Below are positions 53,699 through 64,000 of a DNA stretch of 64,000 bases, piece by piece; the stretch's first letter is position 1; each line of letters starts with the position of its first letter. Source of the stretch: Rhizodiscina lignyota. Lineage: Eukaryota > Ascomycota > Dothideomycetes > Aulographales > Rhizodiscinaceae. Location: the NCBI GenBank assembly GCA_010015805.1, contig ML978124.1, positions 744,001 to 808,000 of the forward strand. The letters run 5' to 3'. Under the pieces are notes generated by a model that was not told where the DNA came from, did no database searches, and saw nothing but the letters and a program-made list of their open reading frames with translations. Position numbers and translations under genes: made by a program.

Positions 53699-55253
53699 CT
53701 ACGTCCTGGCAGGTGGCTCGACGGTCTGCTTAGGGATGTCGGCCAGTGAATAGTAGAAGTTCTCCTCCGGCACTCTTCCCCTCATGTACGGCGGTTCGCT
53801 TCCCCTAACATAGATATCCTCAAACAGAACCTGCGGCGTCGGTTCTGGAGGTTCCATAGCCTCCGCCTCGGCGACCTCTTTGTCCACATCCGACCTAGCC
53901 TCCTTATCAATGCCCTTCAACTCCTCTTCGCTCGTAACACCCCAGTCCAGCAATTTCTGCTTCAGGCCTGCAATCGGGTCGTTGGTGGAGCGCATGCGCT
54001 GGATTTCCTCACGCGTGCGGTACGTCGTACCGGGGTCGGACATGGAGTGGCCACCGTAGCGGTAGGTGACGTACTCGTAAACCAGGGGACCTTTGTTCGC
54101 GAGGCAGTATTCCCTGCCGAATTGCACGGCAGCTTTGACGGCAAGAACGTCCATGCCGTTGATCTTCAGACCAGGGATGTATTGGCCGCGCTTGTAGTAA
54201 TCGGTGAGGGCGGAGGAGCGGGAGGCGGAGGTACCCATGCCGTATTTGTTGTCTAAAGGCAGTTGTTAGCACTGTCGTTGAATAGAGTCGTATTACGCTG
54301 GTAGACATACTCTCACAGCCGAAGATGATAGGCAAGTTCCACAGCTTGGCCATGTTGAACGCCTCAAAAACTTGCCCCTGGTTGCTCGCGCCATCACCGT
54401 ACAGGGCTAGCGTGACATTCTCCTTGCCTTCATAATGATTCGCAAACGCAATGCCCGCACCCACTGGCACCTGCGCGCCAACGATACCATTGCCGCCGTA
54501 GAAGCCAGTTGCGAACATGTGCATGGAACCACCCTTGCCGAAAGCAATACCTTCTCGGCGGCCGAGCAGCTCACCGATGATCGACTTGACGGTGCCGCCG
54601 CGCATCAGGGCAAAGCCGTGGCAGCGGTATGCGGTAATGAGATGGTCGGACTTTGTGATCGCGTGCTCGATGCCCGTGGCTACAGCTTCCTGACCGGTGG
54701 AGAGATGGCAGAAACCGCGTATCTTCTTCTCTTTGTATAGACGATCGGCGGCCATTTCCATGCGTCTACGTCCGTCTAGTTAGCATTCAAATGATAATGT
54801 TCAATGGCTTGCTGCAGACATTGTCTGCGGTGGAGAGCACAGAAACTGAGCGGTGATAGGAATAACATACCGAATGGCAACCATATCGTAATACATCTGT
54901 TTCAGCTCCTTCTTCGTGGTCTGCATTGTGTATGGAGGGGGGTCTAGCTCGTAGGTCTCGAAAGACTCGTCTGATAACTTGACGTCGAAGGGCTGGTCGT
55001 CGGCCTGCGGAGTTCCATGTTAGCTCTCCGCCATCAATCGCAGCACATGTACATCTCCAATTGGCCCTTGCCCGCCATAGGAAAAGTTTCTCATGAGGTC
55101 ACTCACATCAGGAACGCTCTCCCTGTCCGCATGGCTGCTTGCTGCATCCGTGGTGACGGCTCGTCTTGTAGCTATTGAGCTCCGTGCTGGCGCGGAGAAT
55201 GCATTGCAGCGGAGTGGCTGCGTGAAGCCTCTCCTCAATGATCTTGACAGCAT
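53699..55253 (-). CDS. pda1: Pyruvate dehydrogenase E1 component alpha subunit, mitochondrial
   Basis: Complement join(53699..54252,54311..54765,54871..55004,55107..55253), 429 residues. It is the TPP-binding half of E1, which decarboxylates pyruvate and passes the acetyl group to E2. The N-terminus [20 protein letters not shown] is a presequence. Family blocks: [83 protein letters not shown]. The TPP motif begins [20 protein letters not shown] and ends CENN, with the final NN made by a splice. [20 protein letters not shown] holds the regulatory phosphorylation serines. Four exons, all GT-AG. The length and start agree with fungal PDA1. Confidence 0.95.
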
Positions 55254-55818
55254 CCTCGAAGCTCGATTAGAGGTTCGATGAGGAGCAAATGACGTGAGAA
55301 GGAGTAGAATAGATGATGGGAGAAGTCGGAGGTAAAAATTTGGCGTTGAGAGGTTGAGCTCGCCAAAAATGGGGGTTTATTCGGGAAGCTTGGACAAGTC
55401 CGACGTAGGGCTGAACTTACTAAGCACCGCTCTGCACACCAGACATGCATGCATACCAGACCAGACATGTCCGGAAAATACATGTAGGTCAAGAATTTGT
55501 AGAGGCCGCAGTGTCTTAATATTTAAAAAATTCCAAGCTGAGAAAATATGCATTGAGCAGGGATTGGCTGCATTCATTCGCTGTCGGCGAGCGACTATGG
55601 TATACTATGGAGGAGGCTTTCTGCCATTGCGTGGGCCATGCGCATTTGCTAATGCCCATATAGCAAAGTGTAGAAACCCACTCTTCTGGCTCATCTCGAT
55701 TTGGAAAGTGTAATATGCTTCTTTTCAAGAGTCGTCGATCCTTCTCTGTGCGCATCTCACCCCCTTGTGCGCGACTGTCCCTGGCTTATCGACCGTATTG
55801 TTCCATCACTCTTGCCCA
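55254..55818. other. Intergenic, about 560 bp
   Basis: PDA1 promoter next to 55253 and the 3' side of the gene ending at 55819. Short frames only. Confidence 0.5.
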
Positions 55819-57333
55819 TCACTCATCCGTAAGGTCGAGCACTTCAGTCTTCAAGTTCGGCCCCTGTAATTCAGGACCGAGCCCCTCCTCATCTCGCCAT
55901 ACTATCATAGCCCTGGTATCATTCTCACTCAGGCCATCGTCCAGCTCCTTCCAGTCCTCAGTGGTGAGAGCCCCAATGGGAATGTGTGCATTGCCATTGG
56001 GCCCCAAGTTAGGATTCGCTTGGACATTCATCTTTGTGGCCTCCGAGTCGAATTTCTCTTCTGGTTCCGGAGGAGTCTCTATCATGAGAACGACGCATTT
56101 GTTCTTTATGCCCGCCAGCTCTCCCCTGACTTGGTACTGCGTGCCTCTCGCCCACACTCTTATGGGGGTACCGTACGTCTTGTAGTACCACTCTAATTCC
56201 TCCATGCCCTTCTCTCCACGCTTCATAGACTCTCGAAGAATGCGAAGCGGTCGCGTGACCACAGCACGGAGGACATGATCAACTTCCTCCGTGGTAAAGA
56301 CGCGGCCGGACTTGTTCTTGTTGGTCCGCTCGCGAGCAAATTCCTCGGCATTGACTTTGCGCATTATGTAGTTAGACAACGCAACGTAGTCAGGGCCTGT
56401 CCACTTCGTCCAGTGAAACGGCTTTGTGCTGAAAATAGACGGATCATGATGCGGGTGGCCATCTGGATGGATAACAGCACGACGATCGATCAGCTTGTCT
56501 GGCTGCGGATCGAGAACATCGCCCGGAAGAGTAGGAGGGGCTCTGAAAGGCTTCGATGGAGTCGATGATAGTGTAATGGGAGGCGGTATGACAAAGCCCG
56601 CAGTACTGAATTTGCGATCTGGAGCGTTCACCTCCTGCTCTTGCTCGTCGATATCCAAGTTACAAGCGGTGTTGTCGTCGACATCGCTCTTGACACTGTT
56701 CTTCAAAGTGTGGTCAGACTTCTGGCGCTTAAAGGCGAATCCGGCCGGTAAGCGTGATGGCGAGGCGGGTCGGACCCGTTTGATGGGAGCAGCCTTGTTA
56801 CTAGATTTGTTCGTCTGAGGAGGAGTGGGGAGTACGTTGGGCTTAACCGGCTTTTGAGGAGTGATCGGATGCTTTGGAAGGATCTTCTTCTCCGGCTTTT
56901 CAGATACTCGTGTGAGGTCGACTATTTCCAAGTCCGGTTGGCCATCGAAGATTGTGCTTATTCCCGCGAGGGAAGGTTGGTACGTTGGGGCGGCAGAGAT
57001 GAGAGACTCGGATCTGAGTTTTGCACCTTCTTCCTCTGAATCTCATTAGAACTTTTCGGCTGTTAGAACAGAGGCGAAATGGCTCTTACCGTGTTCCTTA
57101 GGGAAACTAGAAGCAGGGTCTGAAACCGTGAAGCTCGTGTCCTCTCTGGTTTCGATGTATTCCTGCCAAGCACGTAATCTGGATTGGATAGAAGTGGGAG
57201 CAGGCGACAGTACCAGGCCCTTCTGGGTGCTCTTCCACTGTGGAGTTGTAGGTAACTTCTCGTCCTCCTCCCCTTGTGTTAAGTCAACAATTGACCGTCC
57301 ACCAGAATCACCACCATTGCTCCTCTCCGTCAT
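55819..57333 (-). CDS. Hypothetical, probably nuclear protein with conserved C-terminal helical domain
   Basis: Complement join(55819..57035,57090..57333), 486 residues. No family name recognised. The N-terminus has SIVDLTQGEEDEK, and LEIVDLTRVSEKPEKK and the last residues EVLDLTDE repeat the same V/L-DLT type, which resembles SUMO-interacting motifs. The middle is basic and Pro-rich (PIKRVRPASPSRLPAG, FKRQKSDHTLKNS). From about residue 280 there is a folded part: FHWTKWTGPDYVALSNYIMR, EEVDHVLRAVVTRPLRILRE, YYKTYGTPIRVWARGTQYQV and RGELAGIKNKCVVLMIETPP. The 54-bp intron has a CTAAT branch and joins KEH to EEEGAKL. Role not known; chromatin or transcription is only a guess from the motifs. Confidence 0.72.
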
Positions 57334-59367
57334 CCTGCTATCTTCACAGGAAAGAACAGGAAAGAACAGCAGACTTCAATGAAGTTAGGGCGTAATATTG
57401 CGTGCGAAAGTGAAAGGTGTTGAAGTGGAGAGGAACAGTGTCAATGATTGCGAAGAGAACATTTGAATGCAAAAGAAAAGTGTCAAGTTTAGCTGCCTCG
57501 GGGTGGCTGGTCAGGCAACAACACGAGATATGAAAAGCTAAATATGAGTATTCTTCTATTCAAGCAGGGGGTGGTAATCCACCCTTCACATCTAACACCA
57601 TGCCTCAATAAGGGTTTCCAAAACTGACTCATCCTCTATCCCACATAGCACGGGAGACCTTTAACACTCATCAAGACCAATAGGTAATGTGAAGGAGGCC
57701 ATTTCCGAGTGTATCGAAGAATTCTCAGAGCGTAGGGAAGACTCGTGACGCCATAACCCGCCGGTATATCAGCCACATTCTACGCACGAAGTAGAACAGC
57801 CGCTGATAGCCCTAAATCTCCAGGGCTAGTCGTGTTTCAAAAGACAGATTTACTATGATCTTCAAATTCTCTTTCAGAGGGCTATCGTCCCGAATCTTCT
57901 GTCGAGGCTCAGAGTTGGCTGCTGACTTGATTCAAGTCATTCAATCCGCGGGGATTGAGCCCGGATGTAGGATGACAGCGTTCTCATTTTGTCTTTCTCT
58001 TTTAGAAAACGTGTTTAGGACTAAAGATAATCGGCTTTGGAGATTCGACTCCGCCTCATGAGTTTCTCTGAAGGGGACGTGCATGAGACGAGTCTCCAGA
58101 GCTTCTCGAATACAGCTAACGTCAAGGACGAACATCCATTTATCGAAGATTGTCGGCATCATGCTTGTTTGGACTCTGGGAAGCAAATGTTGAGGTTTTA
58201 GCAAACTAATAGGTGAGGCCGCTGTTCGCAGGCCGCACTTCCAGTGAAGGTCTCATACGCCCATGCGAGTCGATTTTTCTCGATTTGCTCGACACCACAC
58301 CAACTAGTTTCGTTCGGGGCGTCCATTGGTTCCGTTCTCAGATCCATGCAATATTATTGTGTGGAAGACAGGATACAAGTCAGGAGTTGCGAAGTGAAGT
58401 GAAGTGAAAGGGGTCACTTCGGCGGAAAATGATTTTTGCGGATTTTTCTGCGCAGGGCACTTCACTCGATCTTCAAGTGTCCATATTCTTTGCCTGGTTT
58501 CCTTGACCAACTCAAAATTATCGAGTACCCTCTATTATGAACTGTCGGCGTAATATCGCAGTGTGGTGGGCTAGATACGCCCAGTTCGGCGTGTATGGAA
58601 TCGCCTGCGTTGATTCCCTAGTGATATTCAGTGTCTATCACCTAATGCAGTTACTCAAAGAGAAGGAGTCTCCTGCGATGCTAGAACTGTGTTCTAACAG
58701 TGCTCGCAATTCCCTATGTACCTTCGTCGCATAGAGCACGGCCTGCGTTTGAGCATAAGCAATTCCGGGTCCAATTCCTCTATTCACATCGCGTACATGC
58801 TATCTAAGTATTGATATACATTTAACAGGAGCCTATTCAAGCGTAGTGTGCTACGTGTCTAAGCATCAAGCCCGCTAAGTAAGGCCTCTCTATCACTATC
58901 GTGCTCCTTATAGCTAAGTATCGAGCTTCTTCAGCTGTCACGCACACTATATTATTCCACTAGTCTTTGTTTTATAGCACTGTATTTAATGGCGGCACAA
59001 CGTATCTTTGAGTATCAATTTGGCGCTGGCAGAAGCGTCTTTTCAACCTTGCCCGCAAGTTGCAATCTTTTGCGATACTGACATGGCCTTTCTCCAGCAC
59101 ACATTCTAGGTTCTTATATCATGCCATACGCTCAAGACGCGACATACCCGCGAACTGCAAATCCAGATATATCGACCACCGGCACGACTCCGGAAGTCCC
59201 AGAATCGCTTGAGTCTCAGTTACTAAAGGACCCTCTCTCGCGAAATGGTAGTGCGTCTTGAAATCTGGCCGACAGCTCCGCGCGTACATCCTTTGCCATA
59301 TCCTCCGCAAATATCATGTAGCGCTCTTTGCCTACTGTTCGCCTATTAGTGCAAACTTTTTATCGTG
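57334..59367. other. Gene-poor region, about 2 kb
   Basis: Only frames of 60-90 codons without features. AT-rich in parts (58800-59000). Could contain decayed repeats, but none is recognisable. Confidence 0.45.
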
Positions 59368-59575
59368 TGTTTGTATGACGTTGGTATTAATAGTGTTCGT
59401 ATATAACCCTCGCATGTGACTGCACAATAAAGTTTCTTCAGTCACCAACACCTATTCTCTTGTCACAAGCTCTGTGTTTGTATGACGTAGGTATTAGTGG
59501 ACTTGGTATATATAAACCTCGCCTCTGCCCACACAACGAACTTCCTTTCAATCACCAACATCTCACACACCGTAA
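59368..59575. repeat. Imperfect direct duplication of a promoter segment (period 106 bp)
   Basis: The block at 59368 (GTGTTTGTATGACGTTGGTA) recurs at 59474 (GTGTTTGTATGACGTAGGTA). Similarity goes on through the TATATAA-CCTCGC element (59400s and 59508), the CACAA-AAACTTC segment and TCACCAACA. The second copy is about 100 bp before the start of the CCCH gene and carries a TATA-like TATATATAA. Copy 1 likely keeps a weaker TATA. Confidence 0.85.
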
Positions 59576-59677
59576 GCCTCGCACTATATACCTGCGACCA
59601 CATCCATTTGATGACTTACCCCTATATCAGATTCTATTCTCAAGTCCCTTCAAAACACCAAAAGCTCCTCGGCCAAC

Positions 59678-60656
59678 ATGTTCTCTTTCCACGACCGCCA
59701 GAACCCGCGCAGACGCGCACCCTCGAACACCGGTCGTCCTACGGACCTGACCGTCAAGATGGAGAAGATGGAGGAGGACGAGGAATTCATGAGTGCTGCC
59801 CCTCCCTACCCCAGGGGACGTCAATATCTTGGCCCTCCAGCAGGCCAGATGCACCCTGATCAAGCCTGTAAGTCGTGCTCGTTCTCAGGTTCGGACACAT
59901 ACACAAGCTCATGCCGCATGCAGACGCACCCGCCAGCCCAGATCCACTTGCCAACAACTCGGGCGAAGAGCCCAGTGCCTACAGCAAGCAGTGGACCTGC
60001 CCATTCTGGGCCATGGGCAGATGCGAGAAGTCGGCCGAAGTGTGCCCCATGGCGCACTACAGCACCGGCGTGCGCGTGCGCCTTTTCGACTTCGAAGGTA
60101 AATCAAACTCCAACCATGTGTAGGAATCATATTACGCAAACCAGGCGACAATACCGCAAACACGGCGGGAGGCTTCGCCCCCGCAGCACCAACACCACCC
60201 GCGGGCATTCGCCCACACACTCATGGTATACATACCGCTCGCTCTTACATGCAACCCACTAACACAACCGCAGATGCCTTGATGGCGAAAGAGGCAATCA
60301 TCTTCCGTCGCGAAGGCACTGTCCGCAGCGCAGAAGACAGCTGCCTGCATGTCGTCACCCGCGCCCGCAAGCTCCTCGACGACTTCGACCAACTCGTCGC
60401 TGAACTCTCGACAGACGCGCAGAACACCCTGCGTATGCTGAATGGACGCCGCGATCAAGTTCTGAACGTGCTCCACAGCCAGGAGAGCGAGGGCAGCGGA
60501 GAGGCAGGCAACATGTTGCTGAACGCAACAGACGCCATGGTGGGAGGCTTGACGGCGCTGGAGGAGAAGACCGAGGAGGTGGACAAGAGCATCTTGGGGA
60601 AGCTGAGGAAGGAGATAGGGGAGCTTCAAAAGCTGGTCGCTGCGACCCAAAAGTGA
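59678..60656 (+). CDS. CCCH zinc-finger protein with C-terminal coiled coil
   Basis: join(59678..59867,59924..60097,60145..60225,60274..60656), 275 residues. The N-terminus is basic and disordered (MFSFHDRQNPRRRAPSNTGR), then a Met/Glu stretch. The finger WTCPFWAMGRCEKSAEVCPM then AH has spacing C-x7-C-x6-C-x3-H, close to RNA-binding CCCH fingers. A Pro/Ala linker follows, then the helical part (EAIIFRREGTVRSAEDSCLH, ARKLLDDFDQLVAELSTDAQ, SILGKLRKEIGELQKLVAAT), probably a coiled coil. Four exons with good donor and acceptor signals rebuild the frame. It is likely an RNA- or DNA-binding regulatory protein; target unknown. A duplicated promoter segment lies just upstream. Confidence 0.8.
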
Positions 60657-60892
60657 GACGTGCGCCAACTGGAGTGTGAATGCACATATGGTGGTGAAGG
60701 GGACGTAGAGAAGTTAAACACAAAGCAATGCAAAGGCAATACGGGAGTTGTAACACGCTCGAGCAGTGTTTTGATTTAGCCAAACACACCATCATCACGT
60801 GGCAAGCGATGATGGAAGAATGGATTTCTTTGGGCTTCAACTTGTGCTTTCGCAGTTTGCTCTCCGAATAACAGTGATATCTGGCGTTTAGA

Positions 60893-62585
60893 TCATCCAA
60901 GGAACCTTCTAACAGCGCCACCTACCCCCTCTAGGTCTAACAAGAATGTATCATGCCCGAAAAGGCTCTTGTCCTCTCCCAGCTCTACATGCGTCACTTG
61001 CCGATTCCCAACTGCTTTCAGAGTATCCGCTACTTCTCTCTGCTGCCATGACGGGAACAAGATGTCACTTGCTACTCCAAGAACCAACGTGGGCGTATTG
61101 ACGAGTGGTGAAAGACCACCAACCAAGTCTGCAGGTGGATATTCACTCTCGGCTGGAGAGGTAGGCGTATCCATGGATTCTAGAGAAGTGCTCTCCTCCT
61201 GCTCCTCGTACGGCTTGTCGGGCAGAATTAGATTGCAATGATCTTGTGCTGTTTGCTCGACCTGGCCCCGACTTTCTCTGAATGCTTGGAGCTTCGATTG
61301 GTTATTTCTCCTGACTTCGGTGATGTTCTTGCGATGCTCCGCGCCCAGGTCAAACAGATCCATCGCTTTGCTAACGTATAGCAGGCTGTTCGCATCATAT
61401 TCGAGACAAAACTTTTCTCCCGCGTGATCCAAATAAGTTTCGATGAGGAAATCCGGGCACAATGCTGGTGGCTTGGACGAATCGGCACGCCGCCTGCCAA
61501 ACCGCTGTTCCCACTCCGGTCCGGATCGATATGTGACGGTAGCAATTTCTCGAGCCAGCTTCATTCCAGAATGCGGAGGAATTCCGTCGTAATAGAAGCC
61601 GCGCCGCCAATTAGGGTCTGTCATTAATACTGCGATCGTTCGTCAGCCAACCCTGTGTATTAAGTTTCTCATTCCACTGCATACCTTGTCGTTGGGTGTG
61701 TCTCATTGCAATGCTATACGGATGGCTCCTCGCACACCCAGATATGCTCACAACTCTTCCTACTCTGTCCGGATAGAGCACTCCCGCCGCCAGACTTTGC
61801 ATTCCGCCCATACTCGCTCCAACGCTCGCGAACAGTTTTTGGATACCAAGCGAGTCGAGCAACCGAAACTGTGCCCGAACCATGTCTTCCATCGTCAATA
61901 TGGGAAACCTCGTCGCATATCTCTCGCCATTGGCTGGGTCAACGGACGAAGGGCCGGTTGATCCAAAGCAGCCTCCAATTACGTTCGTACATATGATGAA
62001 GTATTTATTCGTGTCTAACGCTCCACCGGGCCCTATAAACTTCTCCCACCATCCTTTTTGAGGATTTTCAGGAGTGCTGTGTGCGTGGGAGGAAGCGGAC
62101 AAGCCAGTGTGGAGGAGGATCGCATTGCTACGCTCGGCGTTCAATGTTCCCCATGCTTCGTATGCAACATCATACGAAGGGAGAATACCGCCCCAATCGA
62201 GGAGAAGAGGGTCCGAAGAACGGAATGTGAGATGTTTTCCGGATGTATACGAAGGCTCAGGGCCAGATAATGATCTTCGGGAGAGAGATGCGGAGCGCGA
62301 CTCTACAGCGTCGAGGCATGGAAAGGATAGCGCGGGATTCGTCGAATCCACAGGAGGTTGTGATGGTTCATATTCCACAGCAGCTGCCGCTGCTTGCGCA
62401 TTCCGCGGTGTCTGCTGATGTATTCGTCTCGCCGCTTGGGATGACTTTCGTCTGATGGGGCGGCCGGCGGAGGACGGCGAAGCGATGGTGAAGGGAGCGG
62501 CGGCGGGGCGGGAGTTCTTGGAGGTGGAGCGGACGCATTGCCATGCAGGCCGTAGTATGGGCCCAATCGTCCGTGAGGCGCTCAT
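60893..62585 (-). CDS. cysA: Serine O-acyltransferase of the homoserine O-acetyltransferase (MetX) fold, mitochondrial
   Basis: Complement join(60893..61629,61685..62585), 545 residues. In Aspergillus, CysA-type enzymes of this fold acetylate serine to start cysteine synthesis; homologues are MET2-like (homoserine). The N-terminus [20 protein letters not shown] plus a long basic region is a mitochondrial presequence. The core has [59 protein letters not shown] and the nucleophile elbow [20 protein letters not shown]. After the intron come [38 protein letters not shown], the acid in [13 protein letters not shown] and the His in [10 protein letters not shown]. The [10 protein letters not shown] segment and the presequence favour CysA over MET2, but assay would decide. 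Confidence 0.87.
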
Positions 62586-64000
62586 TTTGAAGGCTATAAC
62601 TGGGGTTAAGGTTATTGCATGGTGGTAGGAAATATATGTATCGTGATTGAGGTCGCCGAAGATGACAATTACCCCACGCCGCTTCTAATCAGTGCGTTGA
62701 AAGGCCAATGCACAGCGGCGGGATTGCGTGATTGATGTCCGCTCCACCCTTTTCAACTCTCGGCGGAAGTCAAAGAACAGAGGATTCAATATCAACCCAT
62801 ATATACAACAGACACTTCAAACCATATATTTAATTATACTGGGATCGTACTTCTCAGCGATCACGAGATAGAGCACGCTGCCTGTTTGATCTCCTTGTTC
62901 ATGTCCCACGACGTTGAATCAGTCGACTGTTTTCCATAAAAGGGAATAACTAGGGCGTCTATGTAAGGCGTACTTGTCATATCAACTATCCTGCCATGTC
63001 CCGTGCGAGCCTGAGGAAGAGGGATCTGCAGCGGTTGAACGATTCGGCAACATTGCGTTTGAAAGTCCCAGGCCCTTGCGCAAAGCCTGTGACAGGCGAT
63101 CCTGAGCTGGTTGTTGCTGTACTTTCTCTACCATAACGAGCATCCCGCACAAGGCCATAGCCACTGTGGATATGATCTCCGTTGTGGGAGACTTGACGCC
63201 TCCCATTTACAGTACAATATCCCATAACATCTTGACGGGGCAAGCGTCGCAAGCCTACAAAGCATCACGATGCCGCACGTCAAGAAGTTCCACTTCTCTA
63301 AGCTCGTCGAGTGCTGCTATTGCGCCCATTGATACCTGCTAATTGCATGTGGTAAGTATTGTTTAAGCTCTATGATAAAAGTGTATCGAAACTCGTGGAG
63401 ATTTCCATTTGTGTGAGACCACGGTGGTCGCATAGACCACGACCAAAAAAGGTGCGAATGTCTGAACACGAGGGTTCAGAGACTCAGTGGCTATATATAC
63501 TCTGTCAATCCTAACAAAAGGATTGCAAAGCGTATTTATCCCATTTGTACAGACGCAGGGGTAGGCATGGTGTACGTTGGGGACATCGGCAGCCGTCGCT
63601 GCTTGTGGTTGTCCATTGGGCCCAAGAACTCTAGAACGAGGTCGAAGTGTCGTTCAATAGCTCCGCTGGGTAGTTGGCCAGCCAATGGCCCTCCGCCTCT
63701 CCCTATAAGTGTCAAGGGGCTGCGAATAAGCACCGGTACAGTCGTGTTGCTGTGTGATTCCGGTGCAGAGAAGTAGTCGCTACTTGAACGCTTCTCTGAC
63801 AACGCATTTGAACGCCGCGGGAGTCTCCACGCGAAGCTTGCGACTTGGAGTGGACTTTGAAATCCACGTGAAGAAGACTATACACAGTCCTATCGTTTCA
63901 TATATCGCAGATCGAGCAGGCAATCGTGCTGATTGGCCATAGCAGATATGACAAGTGTACTGGATGGTTGACTGGGCGTAGTGTTGCTCCAGCGAATTGA
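62586..64000. other. Intergenic, 1.4 kb to window edge, no supported gene
   Basis: Promoter of the acyltransferase near 62600. Several frames under 90 codons (for example 63536-63802, minus strand) have no features. A small inverted repeat GTGGTC..GACCAC lies near 63424. Confidence 0.45.

Noticed and set aside
57334-59367. Possible decayed transposon in the gene-poor region
   Set aside because: No terminal repeats, target-site duplication or transposase remnant could be seen by eye; repeat masking against the whole genome would be needed.
63417-63450. Inverted repeat GTGGTC/GACCAC
   Set aside because: Six-base arms are expected by chance in this much sequence.
63536-63802. 88-codon minus-strand frame near the window end
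   Set aside because: Could be a small gene, but there is no supporting motif and an open frame on the other strand also covers it.
1-64000. Search for a bacterial-type defence system, CRISPR array or biosynthetic cluster
   Set aside because: No array-like spaced repeats, no backbone synthase (PKS, NRPS, terpene cyclase) and no cluster regulator; the MFS transporter and hydrolase alone do not make a cluster.

Overview
The window is nuclear DNA of a filamentous ascomycete (Pezizomycotina). The evidence is dense protein-coding genes on both strands, many short introns (about 45-150 bp) with GT..CTAAY..AG signals, mitochondrial presequences on several enzymes, a BUD4-type anillin, a GPI-anchored wall protein and a CysA-type serine O-acyltransferase. 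A Dothideomycete is my best guess, from general resemblance only. I saw no convincing tRNA, rRNA, CRISPR or intact transposon. Spliced gene models below were built by hand: exon joins were chosen so that reading frames and family motifs stay continuous.

Layout. 0-5.5 kb: mitochondrial ribosomal protein uL14m, RNA polymerase II subunit RPB9 (with an unusually long ORF-containing intron), a Pin1/Ess1 prolyl isomerase and a hypothetical protein. 5.5-15 kb: a gene-poor accessory region with a member of a local paralogous family and a very large repeat-rich GPI-anchored surface protein. 15-25 kb: a proline-rich disordered protein, BUD4 and the mitochondrial DEAD-box helicase MRH4. 25-31 kb: an accessory block with a cysteine-rich unknown gene followed at once by a duplicated tail of MRH4, then two tandem paralogues ending in similar charged C-termini, one of which carries a BRCT-like domain. 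31-38 kb: an esterase-713-like hydrolase, a Ser-rich unknown and an MFS transporter. 37-42 kb: a divergent CoA-transferase/acyl-CoA dehydrogenase pair, GET1 and a PTAR1/ECM9-like prenyltransferase alpha-repeat protein. 42-57 kb: a conserved membrane protein, ECT1 (phosphatidylethanolamine synthesis), a conserved cytosolic protein, a small two-repeat unknown, HAT1, a ZIP9-like metal transporter, PDA1 and a nuclear-looking disordered protein. 57-59.6 kb is gene-poor. 59.6-62.6 kb has a CCCH-finger protein with a duplicated promoter segment and the CysA-like acyltransferase. 62.6-64 kb has no supported gene.

Most genes are housekeeping genes arranged as divergent pairs with 200-500 bp shared promoters (RPB9/PIN1, BUD4/MRH4, CoA-transferase/ACAD, GET1/PTAR1, HAT1/ZIP). 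The functionally linked pair is the CoA-transferase and acyl-CoA dehydrogenase, both with N-termini typical of mitochondrial import, which would activate and then oxidise an acyl or dicarboxylic acid. The most unusual items are the RPB9 intron ORF, the DUF7918-like paralogue family with a BRCT fusion, the MRH4-tail duplication and a likely GC-AG intron in the wall-protein gene.
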